A DNA stretch of 32,070 bases from Planctomycetaceae bacterium (GCA_028291605.1 JAQGHS010000760.1:1-32070); one strand, 5' to 3'; positions 22,329 through 31,524 are shown, numbered from the stretch's first letter. Numbers and translations are program-made. The notes: generated by a model not told the origin, from the letters alone.

Positions 22329-23504
22329 CTACTCCTGCACCGAGTTCGCGGTGGCCTGAACTGTTTCACGTTTCACGGTCGCCCGAGTCCGTCGTCGCTC
22401 CCGAAGAAACATCAACCACAGAAAGCCGCCCATGACAACCATTGTCGCCACTCCGGCGGCACGGATCGCATTCTCAATGGCAAATCCATACTTGCCGGTC
22501 GCGGGATCATAGTGATAGCACAGCAGGAGAAACCGGTCGCTCAAACTGCCGATGCGTTGTTCTGACGCTTCGACCAAAGCCAGTTTCAAATCGTCCGGTG
22601 CATAATCAATGCCATATAAATAGCGAGAGATCCGCCCCGACGGAGTCAGAATGACAATCCCACTCGCATGAGCGTACTGATCGGTCTTGGGATCGTAAAC
22701 ATAGCGGTAGCCTGCCGCTTTTGTCAGTTGTTCAATCGCGGCACTGGTGCCGGTGAGAAAGTGCCATCCTTCGTCTGCACCGGGGCGATGATAGCTTTCG
22801 GCATAGCGCTTCTTCTTGGCCCGCGCCATCGATATCGTTTCACGCGGGTCGATGCTGACCGACACGACGTGATAGTCGGCCCCCATCGTCAGCTTCACGG
22901 CCTGACTTGATTCGAGCAGTCCGTTCAAGACCTGCGTGCAGAGCATCGGGCAACGGTAATATACCAATGTCAGAACGACCGGTTTGTCGTGGAAATAATC
23001 TCCCAACCTGACTGTCCGCCCCTGTTCATCTCGAAATGTTAGATCGAGCGGAACTTGAGCATTGAGACGCTGATCCAGCCCGACCTTTTGGACGATGCTT
23101 TTGGTGGAGGATTGGGAATACGCCGGAGGAGAACAGATCAGCAACAATGCTAGTGTCAGTACCGAACTGACGATTGCATGCGGTTTGCCTCTGGTCTGAG
23201 CCCCGGGAGGGGCGACCGAATAAAGCCTGGGGCGGAAGCCCCAGGTCGTGCCGAACAACAGAGTCCAAGCCCCGGATGGGGCGACCGAGCTCTTGCGAGC
23301 AACGCTTCGGTCGCCCCTCCGGGGCTTACATCCTGACTTGTCCCCGATTCCTGGGGCTTCCGCCCCAGGCTTTATGCGGACGCCCCGTCCGGGGCTACAT
23401 TCAATTGCAACCTGCAATTTAGCGGACTTGATAATGACGGGCGGAGCCCTCATCACGTGGGCTTGGTCACCTGAGTCCTGAATGTCCCGTTCATAACAAC
23501 TCAT
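22329..23504 (-). CDS. SCO1/SenC copper chaperone with a repeat-disrupted 5' end
   Basis: The recognisable protein begins at about 23190 with a signal peptide core (AIVSSVLTLALLLICSPPAYS). It continues as a thioredoxin-fold SCO domain: copper ligands in RCPMLC (CxxxC) and a His in YAHASGIVILTP. A C-terminal TM helix (VATMVVMGGFLWLMFL) and an Arg-rich tail follow. SCO delivers copper to the CuA centre of subunit II, the gene just downstream. The open frame reaches a start at 23504 (GAGAAG ten bases upstream), or at 23453, but that stretch translates a palindromic repeat block (23199-23398) into about 70 meaningless Gly/Arg/Pro-rich residues. No ATG or GTG lies between the repeat and the signal peptide; a TTG within the repeat is possible. 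So the true start is unresolved, and export may be impaired. Confidence 0.8.
   Translation of the reverse strand: MSCYERDIQDSGDQAHVMRAPPVIIKSAKLQVAIECSPGRGVRIKPGAEAPGIGDKSGCKPRRGDRSVARKSSVAPSGAWTLLFGTTWGFRPRLYSVAPPGAQTRGKPHAIVSSVLTLALLLICSPPAYSQSSTKSIVQKVGLDQRLNAQVPLDLTFRDEQGRTVRLGDYFHDKPVVLTLVYYRCPMLCTQVLNGLLESSQAVKLTMGADYHVVSVSIDPRETISMARAKKKRYAESYHRPGADEGWHFLTGTSAAIEQLTKAAGYRYVYDPKTDQYAHASGIVILTPSGRISRYLYGIDYAPDDLKLALVEASEQRIGSLSDRFLLLCYHYDPATGKYGFAIENAIRAAGVATMVVMGGFLWLMFLRERRRTRATVKRETVQATANSVQE
23199..23398. repeat. Block of nested GC-rich palindromes within the SCO frame
   Basis: Exact 25-bp arms (23221-23245 and 23350-23374) enclose a second inverted pair (23267-23288 and 23307-23327, one base longer on the left). 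A GTAG-headed hairpin GTAG-CCCCG-GA-CGGGG reads on the minus strand from 23398. The block carries no stop in the SCO frame. It resembles the repeats of 8300-8700 in composition. Confidence 0.88.
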
Positions 23505-23563
23505 AATTTAACGTCTTCTCAACAAAGGCCGTCGGCAGATGATTTACAACGTGTAGGCCATCT

Positions 23564-24040
23564 TCATTGACGTTTGAGATTTTTCGAGGCCCCATTCTTC
23601 TTTTCGAGAAGCGCTCCTGGTTCGGTGATGATCGGTAATCCACGCGTCGCAAGAATATCGATCGCATCTGTGATCGGAATGTGAACAACTCCTTGCCGTT
23701 GGTCGACCCAGCCATAGCTGTTGAGCCTCGCGTCTTGCGTATCCACAAAGCGTGAATACTCAATCAATGGTTGATCCTGCAAACGCGGCCCCGGTGGCGC
23801 GACACTTCCGGACGCTCGTGGCGATTGCGATGCCTTATGGCTCAAGACATCGGCCCGAAACATCTGCAATAACTCCCAAACTCCCAATTGCACACCTGCT
23901 AATGAAATGCCGACCAGGCCGAAGAACACAACAACCCCTCTCATATTAATATCGGTTCGCTCATATCCACCTGCAGCAGGTGTGATCGATTCTGTCGTCG
24001 TTGGACTCGCTGTCGAATCAGGGGCATCAGGCGTGAGCAT
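23564..24040 (-). CDS. One-TM conserved-looking protein of the ACIII-oxidase cluster
   Basis: The 158-residue product has a Ser/Thr/Pro-rich N terminus (about 1-35), one TM helix (GVVVFFGLVGISLAGVQLGVW), and a soluble part with RLQDQPLIEYSRFVDTQDARL, NSYGWVDQRQGVVHIPI and TDAIDILATRGLP. The last motif (YGWVD...GVV-IPI..A...L..RGLP) I recall from small proteins in ACIII/caa3 gene clusters of Planctomycetes and Acidobacteria; no function is known to me. The ATG at 24040 overlaps the actF stop by 14 bases, so it is translated with the ACIII genes. A role as assembly factor or small subunit of the ACIII-oxidase assembly is inferred from position and topology. Confidence 0.75.
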   Translation of the reverse strand: MLTPDAPDSTASPTTTESITPAAGGYERTDINMRGVVVFFGLVGISLAGVQLGVWELLQMFRADVLSHKASQSPRASGSVAPPGPRLQDQPLIEYSRFVDTQDARLNSYGWVDQRQGVVHIPITDAIDILATRGLPIITEPGALLEKKNGASKNLKRQ

Positions 24041-25205
24041 GGTGATGCGACTCCTCGCTATGCGGATCATCGACAATGACCGAGGCGAATGCCGGCAGCC
24101 GTCGAGCAAATCCCGCCAGCCACAGGCCACCCACCGCGGGGATCGTACACAGAACGACCCAGTTAAATTGAAATCCACCGGGCGAGAACGTCGGCATCAC
24201 CTGCCAATACAAGTCGACGATGCGCATGGCCAGGAGCAACAGTGCGACGGCCGCGAGTTGACGCGGTTTGCGTTTGACTGACCGATTGAGCAACAGCAGA
24301 AACGGCACGATGAAATGCAGCCCAACCAGCAGCAACATCACGATCTGCCAGCCGCCGCGTCCGCGAATCAAGTACCACGGTGTTTCCTCGGGGAGATTGC
24401 CGGACCAGATGACTAAATACTGAGTGAAAGACGTATAGGCCCAAAACAACACCAGGGCCATGAGAAAGTTTCCCAGGTCGTGCAGGCGTGACGCATTCAA
24501 GACCCTGGCAATCGGAGCGTAGCCGCTCAGCAGCGTGATCGTCAGAATCACAAATGCCGTGCCGGCGACTGACTGCCCCGCCATCGTGATCACACCGTGA
24601 ATTCCCGAAACCCAATGGGGATCCAGCGACATCGTCCAATCGATCGACGCAAACGTAGTTGTCAGCGCCCAGACGATCAGACCGACGGAACTCATATACG
24701 CCAGGCTCTCTCGACGCTCGATTGACGGCTCCAGATCGCATTTGGCCGACATCCTGTTGATGGTCGACGCGAAGAGGATCCACGCCGCGAAATAAATGCC
24801 GGCCCGAACTTGGAAGAAGCCGACATTCAAATAGGCGGACTTGTGTTGCAAGATCACGTCCGACGCGACGGCCGAGGGTCGCGCCCAGAGATAGAGCCTG
24901 GGCAACCCAAACAGCACGGGGACAAACAGGAGCGCCAGCAACGGCAACTTACTAGCGCCCGTTTCTAAGGTTCGACGGATGGCTACGCCCCAGCCTCCGC
25001 CGGTGATGTGGTGCAAGCACGAGAGGGCGAAACAGCCCATCGAGATCGACCAGAAGAACAAGAAGGCCACCAGATACGCAGGGTAGAACTGGCCGGGCAC
25101 CGCAAACGCACACCATGCACTGACAACGGACATCACCAGTCCGACCGCCAGGGATTTTCTCTGGATCTGTGAGAGCAGTGCGAGACTGTCAACCTGAGAA
25201 CTCAT
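24027..25205 (-). CDS. actF: ACIII subunit ActF, NrfD-like membrane protein
   Basis: The 392-residue polytopic protein has about ten hydrophobic segments, among them SLAVGLVMSVVSAWCAFAV, AYLVAFLFFWSISMGCFAL, PLLALLFVPVLFG and IVMLLLVGLHFIVPFLLLL. It is the second, shorter NrfD-like membrane subunit of ACIII, paired with ActC and anchoring the peripheral subunits. HITGGGWGVAIRR and YTSFTQYLVIWSGNLPEE are typical of the family. The start at 25205 overlaps the actE stop as ATGA. An upstream frame of 93 codons is non-coding overlap with actE. The C terminus ends in HHHAHA. Confidence 0.9.
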   Translation of the reverse strand: MSSQVDSLALLSQIQRKSLAVGLVMSVVSAWCAFAVPGQFYPAYLVAFLFFWSISMGCFALSCLHHITGGGWGVAIRRTLETGASKLPLLALLFVPVLFGLPRLYLWARPSAVASDVILQHKSAYLNVGFFQVRAGIYFAAWILFASTINRMSAKCDLEPSIERRESLAYMSSVGLIVWALTTTFASIDWTMSLDPHWVSGIHGVITMAGQSVAGTAFVILTITLLSGYAPIARVLNASRLHDLGNFLMALVLFWAYTSFTQYLVIWSGNLPEETPWYLIRGRGGWQIVMLLLVGLHFIVPFLLLLNRSVKRKPRQLAAVALLLLAMRIVDLYWQVMPTFSPGGFQFNWVVLCTIPAVGGLWLAGFARRLPAFASVIVDDPHSEESHHHAHA

Positions 25206-25783
25206 GGCTGCTCCTTCGTGAGCTGGTCCCGATTGTCGGCGGGCAGGTCGTCCAATGTCGCGTGTTGACTGAGTTGTAACGCTCGAATATAGGCCACAAT
25301 CGCCCAGCGATCGCGAGCCGTGAGTTGCGCCCCGTAACGGGGCATAGCACCGAAGCCGTGCGTCATCACATCGAAATAGTGACCGGCCGGAGCCTGCCGC
25401 AGTCGCTCCTGATGGAGAGTCGGGGGCTTCCGAAATCCACGCTGGACGATGATGCCATCGCCCGCGCCGGTCCGTGCATGACACGGACTGCAGTAGATAT
25501 TGAACCGCTCGTGACCTCGTTCCAGCAACTCGCGATTCACGGGGATGGGAATTTGCTTACTAAACTTTCCACTCACCTTCCCGGTATGCACTTCATCCTG
25601 CGCATCCAACTGTCCGCGAGCCACCGTGCCAGCAATTAACGGACGGTCCGCTTGACCGTTCGCGAAGAAGTCAGATGCCTCTTGCGCTTCATAGCGCGGC
25701 TGGTCTCGCATATCACGATGACACCCTGCCGTGCAGGCAAACAGCGCAATGCCGAAAGCGAACTGGTGCCATGGGGTTCTCAT
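25202..25783 (-). CDS. actE: ACIII subunit ActE, monoheme cytochrome c lipoprotein
   Basis: The 193-residue product has a lipoprotein signal ending in CTAGC (Cys21), and one heme c site CSPCH (98-102) with a likely axial Met in GAMPRYG (Met147). The family passes electrons between the pentaheme ActA and the terminal acceptor, here plausibly the cytochrome c domain of CtaC. The start (25783) overlaps the actD stop in ATGA, and its own stop overlaps the actF start. Confidence 0.93.
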   Translation of the reverse strand: MRTPWHQFAFGIALFACTAGCHRDMRDQPRYEAQEASDFFANGQADRPLIAGTVARGQLDAQDEVHTGKVSGKFSKQIPIPVNRELLERGHERFNIYCSPCHARTGAGDGIIVQRGFRKPPTLHQERLRQAPAGHYFDVMTHGFGAMPRYGAQLTARDRWAIVAYIRALQLSQHATLDDLPADNRDQLTKEQP

Positions 25784-26319
25784 CGCGGCACCTCATGCAC
25801 GGCGAGGGCGCGACATTCTTTTAAGAACGCGGCTGTTTGATTGATGTCAAATTGTGGATCGATAGATTGAATACACAGAAAGAACTGATCGCGACTAGCG
25901 CGTTTAAATTCGGGTACGTTGAACAGGGCATGGTACGGCATCGGCAAACCGCTTAGCGCCAGCATCCCGAATACTGTAAAGAGCGCCGCCCCAAGAATCG
26001 TGAGCTCAAATGTAATCGGTATGAAGGAGGGCCAACTGTGGAGGGGCCGGCCGCCGACATTCATCGGATACGAGATGACGCTCGCATAATACAGCATCCC
26101 GTAACCTGAAACGCCTCCTAAAACACCACCCACCAGCGTGAGAATTGGGAGTCGCGAACGGGGGTGACCCAGGGCGGTGGCCAGCGATTCCACAGGAAAC
26201 GGCGAGTAGGCTTCCATGCGACGATAACCGTGCGCATAGGCCTGGCTCGCTGCGGCCCGCAAGGCTTCGGGTTCATCGTATTGGGCCAATAGTCCGTAGA
26301 GTTGCGTCGCGGTCGTCAT
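25780..26319 (-). CDS. actD: ACIII subunit ActD (DUF3341)
   Basis: The 179-residue protein has two TM helices (LPILTLVGGVLGGVSGYGMLYY and FELTILGAALFTVFGMLAL). Between them lies the GGRPLHSWPSFIPITFELT signature of DUF3341, and the N-terminal cytoplasmic segment begins YGLLAQYDEPEALRAAA. It is a structural membrane subunit without cofactors that interacts with ActC/ActF. ATGA overlaps occur at both ends. Confidence 0.93.
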   Translation of the reverse strand: MTTATQLYGLLAQYDEPEALRAAASQAYAHGYRRMEAYSPFPVESLATALGHPRSRLPILTLVGGVLGGVSGYGMLYYASVISYPMNVGGRPLHSWPSFIPITFELTILGAALFTVFGMLALSGLPMPYHALFNVPEFKRASRDQFFLCIQSIDPQFDINQTAAFLKECRALAVHEVPR

Positions 26320-27728
26320 GATCGTTGCCCTCCGTCAGTCTCATGCACAAGCTCTCTTAATTCGAAGATCGAGATCACCGGCAGGAAACGGATAAAGAGG
26401 AACAGCAACGTTAAGAACAGACCGATCGAACCGAGAAACTGAGCAAAGTCCCACACCGAGGGGTAATACATTTCCCAGGCACTCGGCAAATAGTCGCGGT
26501 GCAGGCTGATCACGATAATAACAAACCGCTCCAGCCACATCCCGATATTCACGATCAGTGCAATCACAAATAAGGCGGTGACATTGCTGCGGACACTGCG
26601 GAACCAGATGAGTTGCGGGATGACAATATTGCAGGCGATGAGGGCCCAATAGCACAGAGCGTACGGGCCGAATGCGCGATTGATCGTGACGTACCATTCG
26701 AATTGATTGCCGCTGTACCACGCACAAAAGACTTCCATCAGATATCCATAACCGACCATCAGGCCGGTCGCCAGCATGATCTGCGCCATGTTGTCGAGGT
26801 GCCGGAGCGTGATGAAATCTTCGAGGCCATAGACCGCTCGCAGGGGGATGGCGAGCGTCATCACCATGGCGAATCCGGAAAAGATTGCGCCGGCGACGAA
26901 GTACGGAGGCAATAAAGTCTGATGCCAGCCCGGCACGATCGACACGGCGAAGTCGAATCCGACGATCGTATGGACCGAGACAACTAGAGGCGTCGCCAGA
27001 CCCGCCAGCAACAGGTATGCGGTCTCGTAACGTTGCCAATGAATGGCCGATCCACGCCATCCCATTGCCAGGATGCCATACACGATCTGCGCGAAGGGTC
27101 GCCGCGCTCGATCGCGCAGCACGGCGAAATCGGGGATCAGTCCGACATACCAGAAGAGGAATGATACGGTCGCATAGGTTGATACCGCGAAGACATCCCA
27201 GACCAACGGACTGCGGAACTGCGGCCACAACCCGAATGTATTGGGATAGGGCATCAACCAATAGAAGACCCACGGACGGCCAAGATGGAGAATCGGGTAC
27301 AGCCCTGCACAGGCTACGGCAAACAGGGTCATAGCCTCGGCGAAGCGATTAATACTCGTGCGCCATTCCTGACGAAACAGCAGCAACACGGCAGAGATTA
27401 ATGTGCCGGCGTGCCCGATACCGATCCACCACACAAAGTTGATAATATCGAACGCCCACGCGACGGGAACATTATTGCCCCACAGCCCGATCCCCGTGAT
27501 CAGCAGCAAACCGGAGGCGTACAAGAAGACCATCAACAACAGGGACGATGCGATAAAGCCGATCATCCAACTTCGAGGGTGACGATGGGCCAGGGCGATC
27601 GCACTGATTTTGTCAGTGACCGAGGCATAGGTCTGTCCCGGCTCCAGCACGCGCGGAGGGGCAGGGCTCGGGGCAACATTGCCGGCGTGCACCGCACTAC
27701 CTGGATCGCCGAGACCATCCGGAGTCAT
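26316..27728 (-). CDS. actC: ACIII subunit ActC, NrfD-like quinol-binding membrane protein
   Basis: The 470-residue protein has about ten TM helices of the NrfD/PsrC family, e.g. MIGFIASSLLLMVFLYASGLLL, and contains FVWWIGIGHAGTLISA and HTIVGFDFAVSIVPGWH. ActC is the main quinol-oxidising membrane subunit of ACIII. The ATG at 27728 (MTPDGLGDPG) overlaps the actB stop as ATGA; a 106-codon upstream extension within actB is rejected. The stop at 26316 again overlaps actD as ATGA. Confidence 0.93.
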   Translation of the reverse strand: MTPDGLGDPGSAVHAGNVAPSPAPPRVLEPGQTYASVTDKISAIALAHRHPRSWMIGFIASSLLLMVFLYASGLLLITGIGLWGNNVPVAWAFDIINFVWWIGIGHAGTLISAVLLLFRQEWRTSINRFAEAMTLFAVACAGLYPILHLGRPWVFYWLMPYPNTFGLWPQFRSPLVWDVFAVSTYATVSFLFWYVGLIPDFAVLRDRARRPFAQIVYGILAMGWRGSAIHWQRYETAYLLLAGLATPLVVSVHTIVGFDFAVSIVPGWHQTLLPPYFVAGAIFSGFAMVMTLAIPLRAVYGLEDFITLRHLDNMAQIMLATGLMVGYGYLMEVFCAWYSGNQFEWYVTINRAFGPYALCYWALIACNIVIPQLIWFRSVRSNVTALFVIALIVNIGMWLERFVIIVISLHRDYLPSAWEMYYPSVWDFAQFLGSIGLFLTLLFLFIRFLPVISIFELRELVHETDGGQRS

Positions 27729-30700
27729 GGTTCGACCTTTCCGGTAGTGACACGATGAGCATCGACCGCTCCTGGAGTGGGCAGACTGGGGTGCGGATTG
27801 ACAACTCGTGCCAGATAGGTCGTCCGCGGCAGGGTTTTCAGCTCGGCCAGGACTCCATAATTTAACGGCGATGACTTGAGCTTGCGAACTTCGCTCTCGC
27901 GATTTGCAAGATTCCCAAAGGTGATCGCTCGCGTGGGACAGGCTTGCTGGCACGCAGTGACGACGCCTCCCTCTGGCACGAGGGGCAAGTGTTCGATCTT
28001 CGCATCGATCCGCGCCGCCGAGATTCGCTGGATACAGTAACTGCACTTTTCCATGACGCCGCGCGAACGCACGGTGACATCCGGATTCCGCAAGAGCTTC
28101 AGGCTGGGTGTGGTCTCATCGGCAAATTGCAGGTAGTTAAAACGCCGCACCTTATAAGGGCAATTATTCGAACAATAGCGGGTCCCCACGCAGCGATTAT
28201 AAATCATGTTGCTGGTCCCCTCGGAATCATGGACCGTGGCCGCAACGGGACAAACAACCTCGCAGGGGGCCTCTTCGCAATGGACGCACATCATCGGCTG
28301 AAAATAGGTCTCGGGATCGTCCAGCGGACCGTGGTAGTAGCGATCAATCCGCAGCCAATGCATTTCGCGTCCGACTGCCACTTGCTCCTTGCCGACGACC
28401 GGAATGTTGTTCTCCGCCTGGCAGGCCACGACACAGGCATTGCAGCCAATGCACGCGGTCTGATCGATGACCATGCCCCAGGCATTCCCCTCGTACTTAA
28501 ATCCGGCATACATGGACTCGGCGGGGTCTGCCTGGTGTGTGGTCTCGGGTGGATGTTGGACCATGTCCAGCGTCGTAACGCGGACGATATCCCGGCCTTC
28601 CATATTGTGATGGTGCTGGGTCGTGGCGAGGATCTGATGGCCGGCGATCTTCCGAACCGTTCCACTGTGAAACCAACCTTCGCGTTCCGGCAAGATCGAA
28701 TAGGCGTTGTACCCTCGTCCCGTGCCGATGTGGCCGGCTTGCGTCCGACCGTATCCGAAAGTCAGCGACACGCAGCGGTCCGCCTGTCCCGGCATAATCC
28801 ACACGGGCGCCTGCAGCGAGCGGCCGTCGACGGTGATTTCCAGCAGGTCGCCGCTACTGACCTTAAGCTGCTCGGCCATGGTCGGGCTAATGGCTGCGAC
28901 GTTATCCCAGGTAATCTTCGTCAGCGGCTTGGGCAACTCCTGCAGCCAGCCGTTGTTGGCATATTGGCCATCCCACACAGTCGGATCGAAGCGAAAGTCG
29001 ATTTCGAATGAGGCCTTATCGATTGGCCGAGAACCGACTGCCCCCGGAACTGCATCAGAGCCAGACTGTAACTTGACATCAATCGGTTTCGAGGAAGTGT
29101 TTTCGATCACGCCATCGTGCAAGGCCTTGCGCCAGCGCTGTGGAAAAGCCTCACCTGCGAGCCGCTGTTTCCAATAGCCTTGCACGATTTCATGAGCAGT
29201 GCCTCCAGGTTTTCCCATGAGGACGTCGAGAATGATATGCGGCGACTTGCCATCATAAAGCGGCGTAATGAGCGGCTGAACGATGCTTGCTGTGCCATCG
29301 GGTGCGCGGATGTCGCTCCAGGATTCCAGATAATGCTCAGCAGGAATGTGCCAATCGCAGAAGAACGAAGTCTCGTCGTAGTAGTCTGAAAGATGGATTC
29401 GTAATGGCACCTTGTCAAGTTGCGAGGCAAAGGCCAGTTCTCCCGGAGTGTTATAGACGGGATTGCCTTGCAGGATGATTAGTGCTTGTACGTTCCCGCC
29501 GGCCATGTCAGCAACCAGATCGCGGAGGGTCGATCCAGCAGACGACGGCGCGGCGACGACTGGATCAATATATGTGACCGTACTGCCGACGTTGCCCAAC
29601 ACCTGATTGATCGCATGGACCAGGGCCTGCACGTGCGCGGGGTGTCCCGGTCCGACGGCGACAAGACTGGCGCCGCGATGTTTCAGCAGATCCTCCATAA
29701 CAGCCGTGAGCCAGGGGATTGGAATCCCTTCTGGAACCTGCGTTGGGTCAATCGAGGTGCCCGATTTCAGGTGCTGCAGCATGTGCCGGGCGAGCGTCTC
29801 GATCCGCGATGGGACCAAGGGAATCCGATGATCAGCCATAGCGCCGGTTAGGGAGGGAGTGCATTCCGCGACATACAGGCGATTCATCGTTCGGCTGTCG
29901 GTCGCCACGCGCCGGGCATCGATGAAGTCTCGCGCGTATTGCAGGCTGGCCGGGAGCGCCGAGAGGAAGTCGCAATCGAGCGCGACGATCACCCGTGCCT
30001 GATCGAAATGCAACACGGTGTCGACACTCCGACCAAACGCCAGTCGCGCGCCGGCCTGCACGCTGTCGGCTGCGGACGGCTCGAAGGTGTGCCATTTGGC
30101 CTGCGGTAGCGCCTGCAACAGGTCCGCCAATTGGGCAGCCAGCGTGGGTGATGTCACGGTGCCCGTCAGGATGCGTAGCCCTCGCCCCTGCTGTTTACGC
30201 TGCTTCGCCATCTCGGTGGCCATCGCGCTGACAAAGGCCTCCCACGTTTCGATCACACCGCGATGCAGAATGGTTTGCGATCGATCGGGATCATAGAGCG
30301 AGAGAATCGAGGCCTGCATGAAGGCGTCGGTGCCACCTCGGCTGAGGGGGTGTTCGGGGTTGCCTTCGATTTTGGTCGGGCGGCCTTGATGGCTTTCTGC
30401 CAGAACGCCGTAGCCATATCCGCCGCGAGGCATCGCCGTCGCGTAGAACTGAGGCTGCCCTGGAATCAACTCTTCCGGCGAACGGACATAGGGGACGATC
30501 TTCTCTTCTGGCGACCGCGTGCAACCCGTCACACCCGCCAAGGCGAGCGACGCCGCCATCAGCTTGAGGAAACTTCGACGCCCCACAGGGTCGTCCCACA
30601 CGGCCAACTGGCTGGGGAATTCGCGATGCAGATATTTTTCAAACTCGGGAGTGGCCGCAGCCTCGTCCAGACTGCGCCAGAATTGATGCGGGCCCAAGTC

Positions 30701-30763
30701 CGCCAGGCGGCTGCGGGTGGCGTTGATTTTGTCGGGGTCGGAAGTGGTTTCTGGATCGCTCAT
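27725..30763 (-). CDS. actB: ACIII subunit ActB, molybdopterin-type protein fused to an Fe-S ferredoxin domain
   Basis: This 1012-residue protein has a twin-arginine-like segment near residue 62 (GRRSFLKLMAAS) ending in VTGC (Cys81), followed by a molybdopterin-oxidoreductase-like body (about 90-720). In characterised ACIII this body carries no molybdenum. The C-terminal Fe-S part (about 771-945) has CIGCNACVVAC, CVHCEEAPCEVVCP, CVGTRYCSNNCP and CSYCIQR with CQQACP, consistent with three [4Fe-4S] and one [3Fe-4S] cluster. It passes electrons from the quinol site to the cytochromes. The ATG at 30763 (MSDPETTSDP) overlaps the actA stop in ATGA. An ATG six codons upstream is possible but breaks the pattern. 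All expected cysteines are present. Confidence 0.94.
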   Translation of the reverse strand: MSDPETTSDPDKINATRSRLADLGPHQFWRSLDEAAATPEFEKYLHREFPSQLAVWDDPVGRRSFLKLMAASLALAGVTGCTRSPEEKIVPYVRSPEELIPGQPQFYATAMPRGGYGYGVLAESHQGRPTKIEGNPEHPLSRGGTDAFMQASILSLYDPDRSQTILHRGVIETWEAFVSAMATEMAKQRKQQGRGLRILTGTVTSPTLAAQLADLLQALPQAKWHTFEPSAADSVQAGARLAFGRSVDTVLHFDQARVIVALDCDFLSALPASLQYARDFIDARRVATDSRTMNRLYVAECTPSLTGAMADHRIPLVPSRIETLARHMLQHLKSGTSIDPTQVPEGIPIPWLTAVMEDLLKHRGASLVAVGPGHPAHVQALVHAINQVLGNVGSTVTYIDPVVAAPSSAGSTLRDLVADMAGGNVQALIILQGNPVYNTPGELAFASQLDKVPLRIHLSDYYDETSFFCDWHIPAEHYLESWSDIRAPDGTASIVQPLITPLYDGKSPHIILDVLMGKPGGTAHEIVQGYWKQRLAGEAFPQRWRKALHDGVIENTSSKPIDVKLQSGSDAVPGAVGSRPIDKASFEIDFRFDPTVWDGQYANNGWLQELPKPLTKITWDNVAAISPTMAEQLKVSSGDLLEITVDGRSLQAPVWIMPGQADRCVSLTFGYGRTQAGHIGTGRGYNAYSILPEREGWFHSGTVRKIAGHQILATTQHHHNMEGRDIVRVTTLDMVQHPPETTHQADPAESMYAGFKYEGNAWGMVIDQTACIGCNACVVACQAENNIPVVGKEQVAVGREMHWLRIDRYYHGPLDDPETYFQPMMCVHCEEAPCEVVCPVAATVHDSEGTSNMIYNRCVGTRYCSNNCPYKVRRFNYLQFADETTPSLKLLRNPDVTVRSRGVMEKCSYCIQRISAARIDAKIEHLPLVPEGGVVTACQQACPTRAITFGNLANRESEVRKLKSSPLNYGVLAELKTLPRTTYLARVVNPHPSLPTPGAVDAHRVTTGKVEP

Positions 30764-31524
30764 CGGTGGCACACCACGCAATCTGTCAGTTGTCGCGTCA
30801 CGATTCCGTACTCAGCCACCAACTCGGACCCCGATTTCAACGTGTCGGATGATTTGCGATGAGTGGCACTGGGGATGGAGCGGGTGCCGGGAGCGCTCTG
30901 ACCCTCAGCGGTGAATGCGGCTCGCATGAGCGGTTCGGTGGAAACGCCCCCGAGTAGCGACTTATTCCGGCCAAATTGAAAGAGGTCCGCCTGCGGCCTG
31001 ACGGCCAATTCCGGATGGCGATGACAGTCCACGCACCAATCCATATGCAGCGACGCCGCCCGGCGCATCAGCGGCATTTCATCGACGCGGCCGTGGCAGC
31101 TTTCGCAACCGACCCCTTTGGCGACGTGGATCTTGTGGCTGAAGTAGACGAAATCGGGAAGATCATGAACCCGCGTCCAGAGAAGAGGCTCACCCTTCGC
31201 AAAACTCTCACGCACCGGCCGCAGGACTTCGGCGTCCTTCCACACCTGCGAGTGGCATCCCATGCAGATCTCCGTCGTGGGAAGACCGGCTGAGGAGGAC
31301 TTTTCGACGTTGTAGTGGCAGTAGCGGCAATCCAGCCCCAGCTCACGAACATGATGCTGATGGCTGAACGGAACTGCTTGCTCGCGAACCACATTCACCT
31401 GCGTGACGTAGGGAGAGTTCACGAAAGCCCAGCCCGCCAGCGAGATTCCCGCGGCGAAAAAGATCGCCCCGAAGATCGTGACCCTAGCGACGATATTCAT
31501 GCTGGGATGAAAGATCTGCGCCAT
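30760..31524 (-). CDS. actA: ACIII subunit ActA, pentaheme cytochrome c
   Basis: The 254-residue product opens with MAQIFHPSMN, a form I recognise from ActA, and a membrane anchor (VTIFGAIFFAAGISLAGWAFV). Five heme c sites follow: CRYCH (66-70), CMGCH (87-91), CESCH (140-144), CVDCH (164-168) and CVVCH (249-253), plus further His ligands such as FSHQHHV and FSHKIHV. It accepts electrons from ActB. It is the first gene of the cluster. The ATG at 31524 lacks a clear ribosome binding site, and I keep it because of the conserved opening. The upstream 31525-31800 interval holds no recognisable promoter or gene. Confidence 0.94.
   Translation of the reverse strand: MAQIFHPSMNIVARVTIFGAIFFAAGISLAGWAFVNSPYVTQVNVVREQAVPFSHQHHVRELGLDCRYCHYNVEKSSSAGLPTTEICMGCHSQVWKDAEVLRPVRESFAKGEPLLWTRVHDLPDFVYFSHKIHVAKGVGCESCHGRVDEMPLMRRAASLHMDWCVDCHRHPELAVRPQADLFQFGRNKSLLGGVSTEPLMRAAFTAEGQSAPGTRSIPSATHRKSSDTLKSGSELVAEYGIVTRQLTDCVVCHR

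Noticed and set aside
23199-23398. Possible CRISPR array or small RNA gene
   Set aside because: The repeats are palindromic pairs without regular spacers and no promoter or terminator is visible.
27944-29011. Plus-strand 355-codon frame opposite actB
   Set aside because: The minus strand encodes the Fe-S cysteine motifs and the ATGA-coupled start; the plus frame has no family resemblance.
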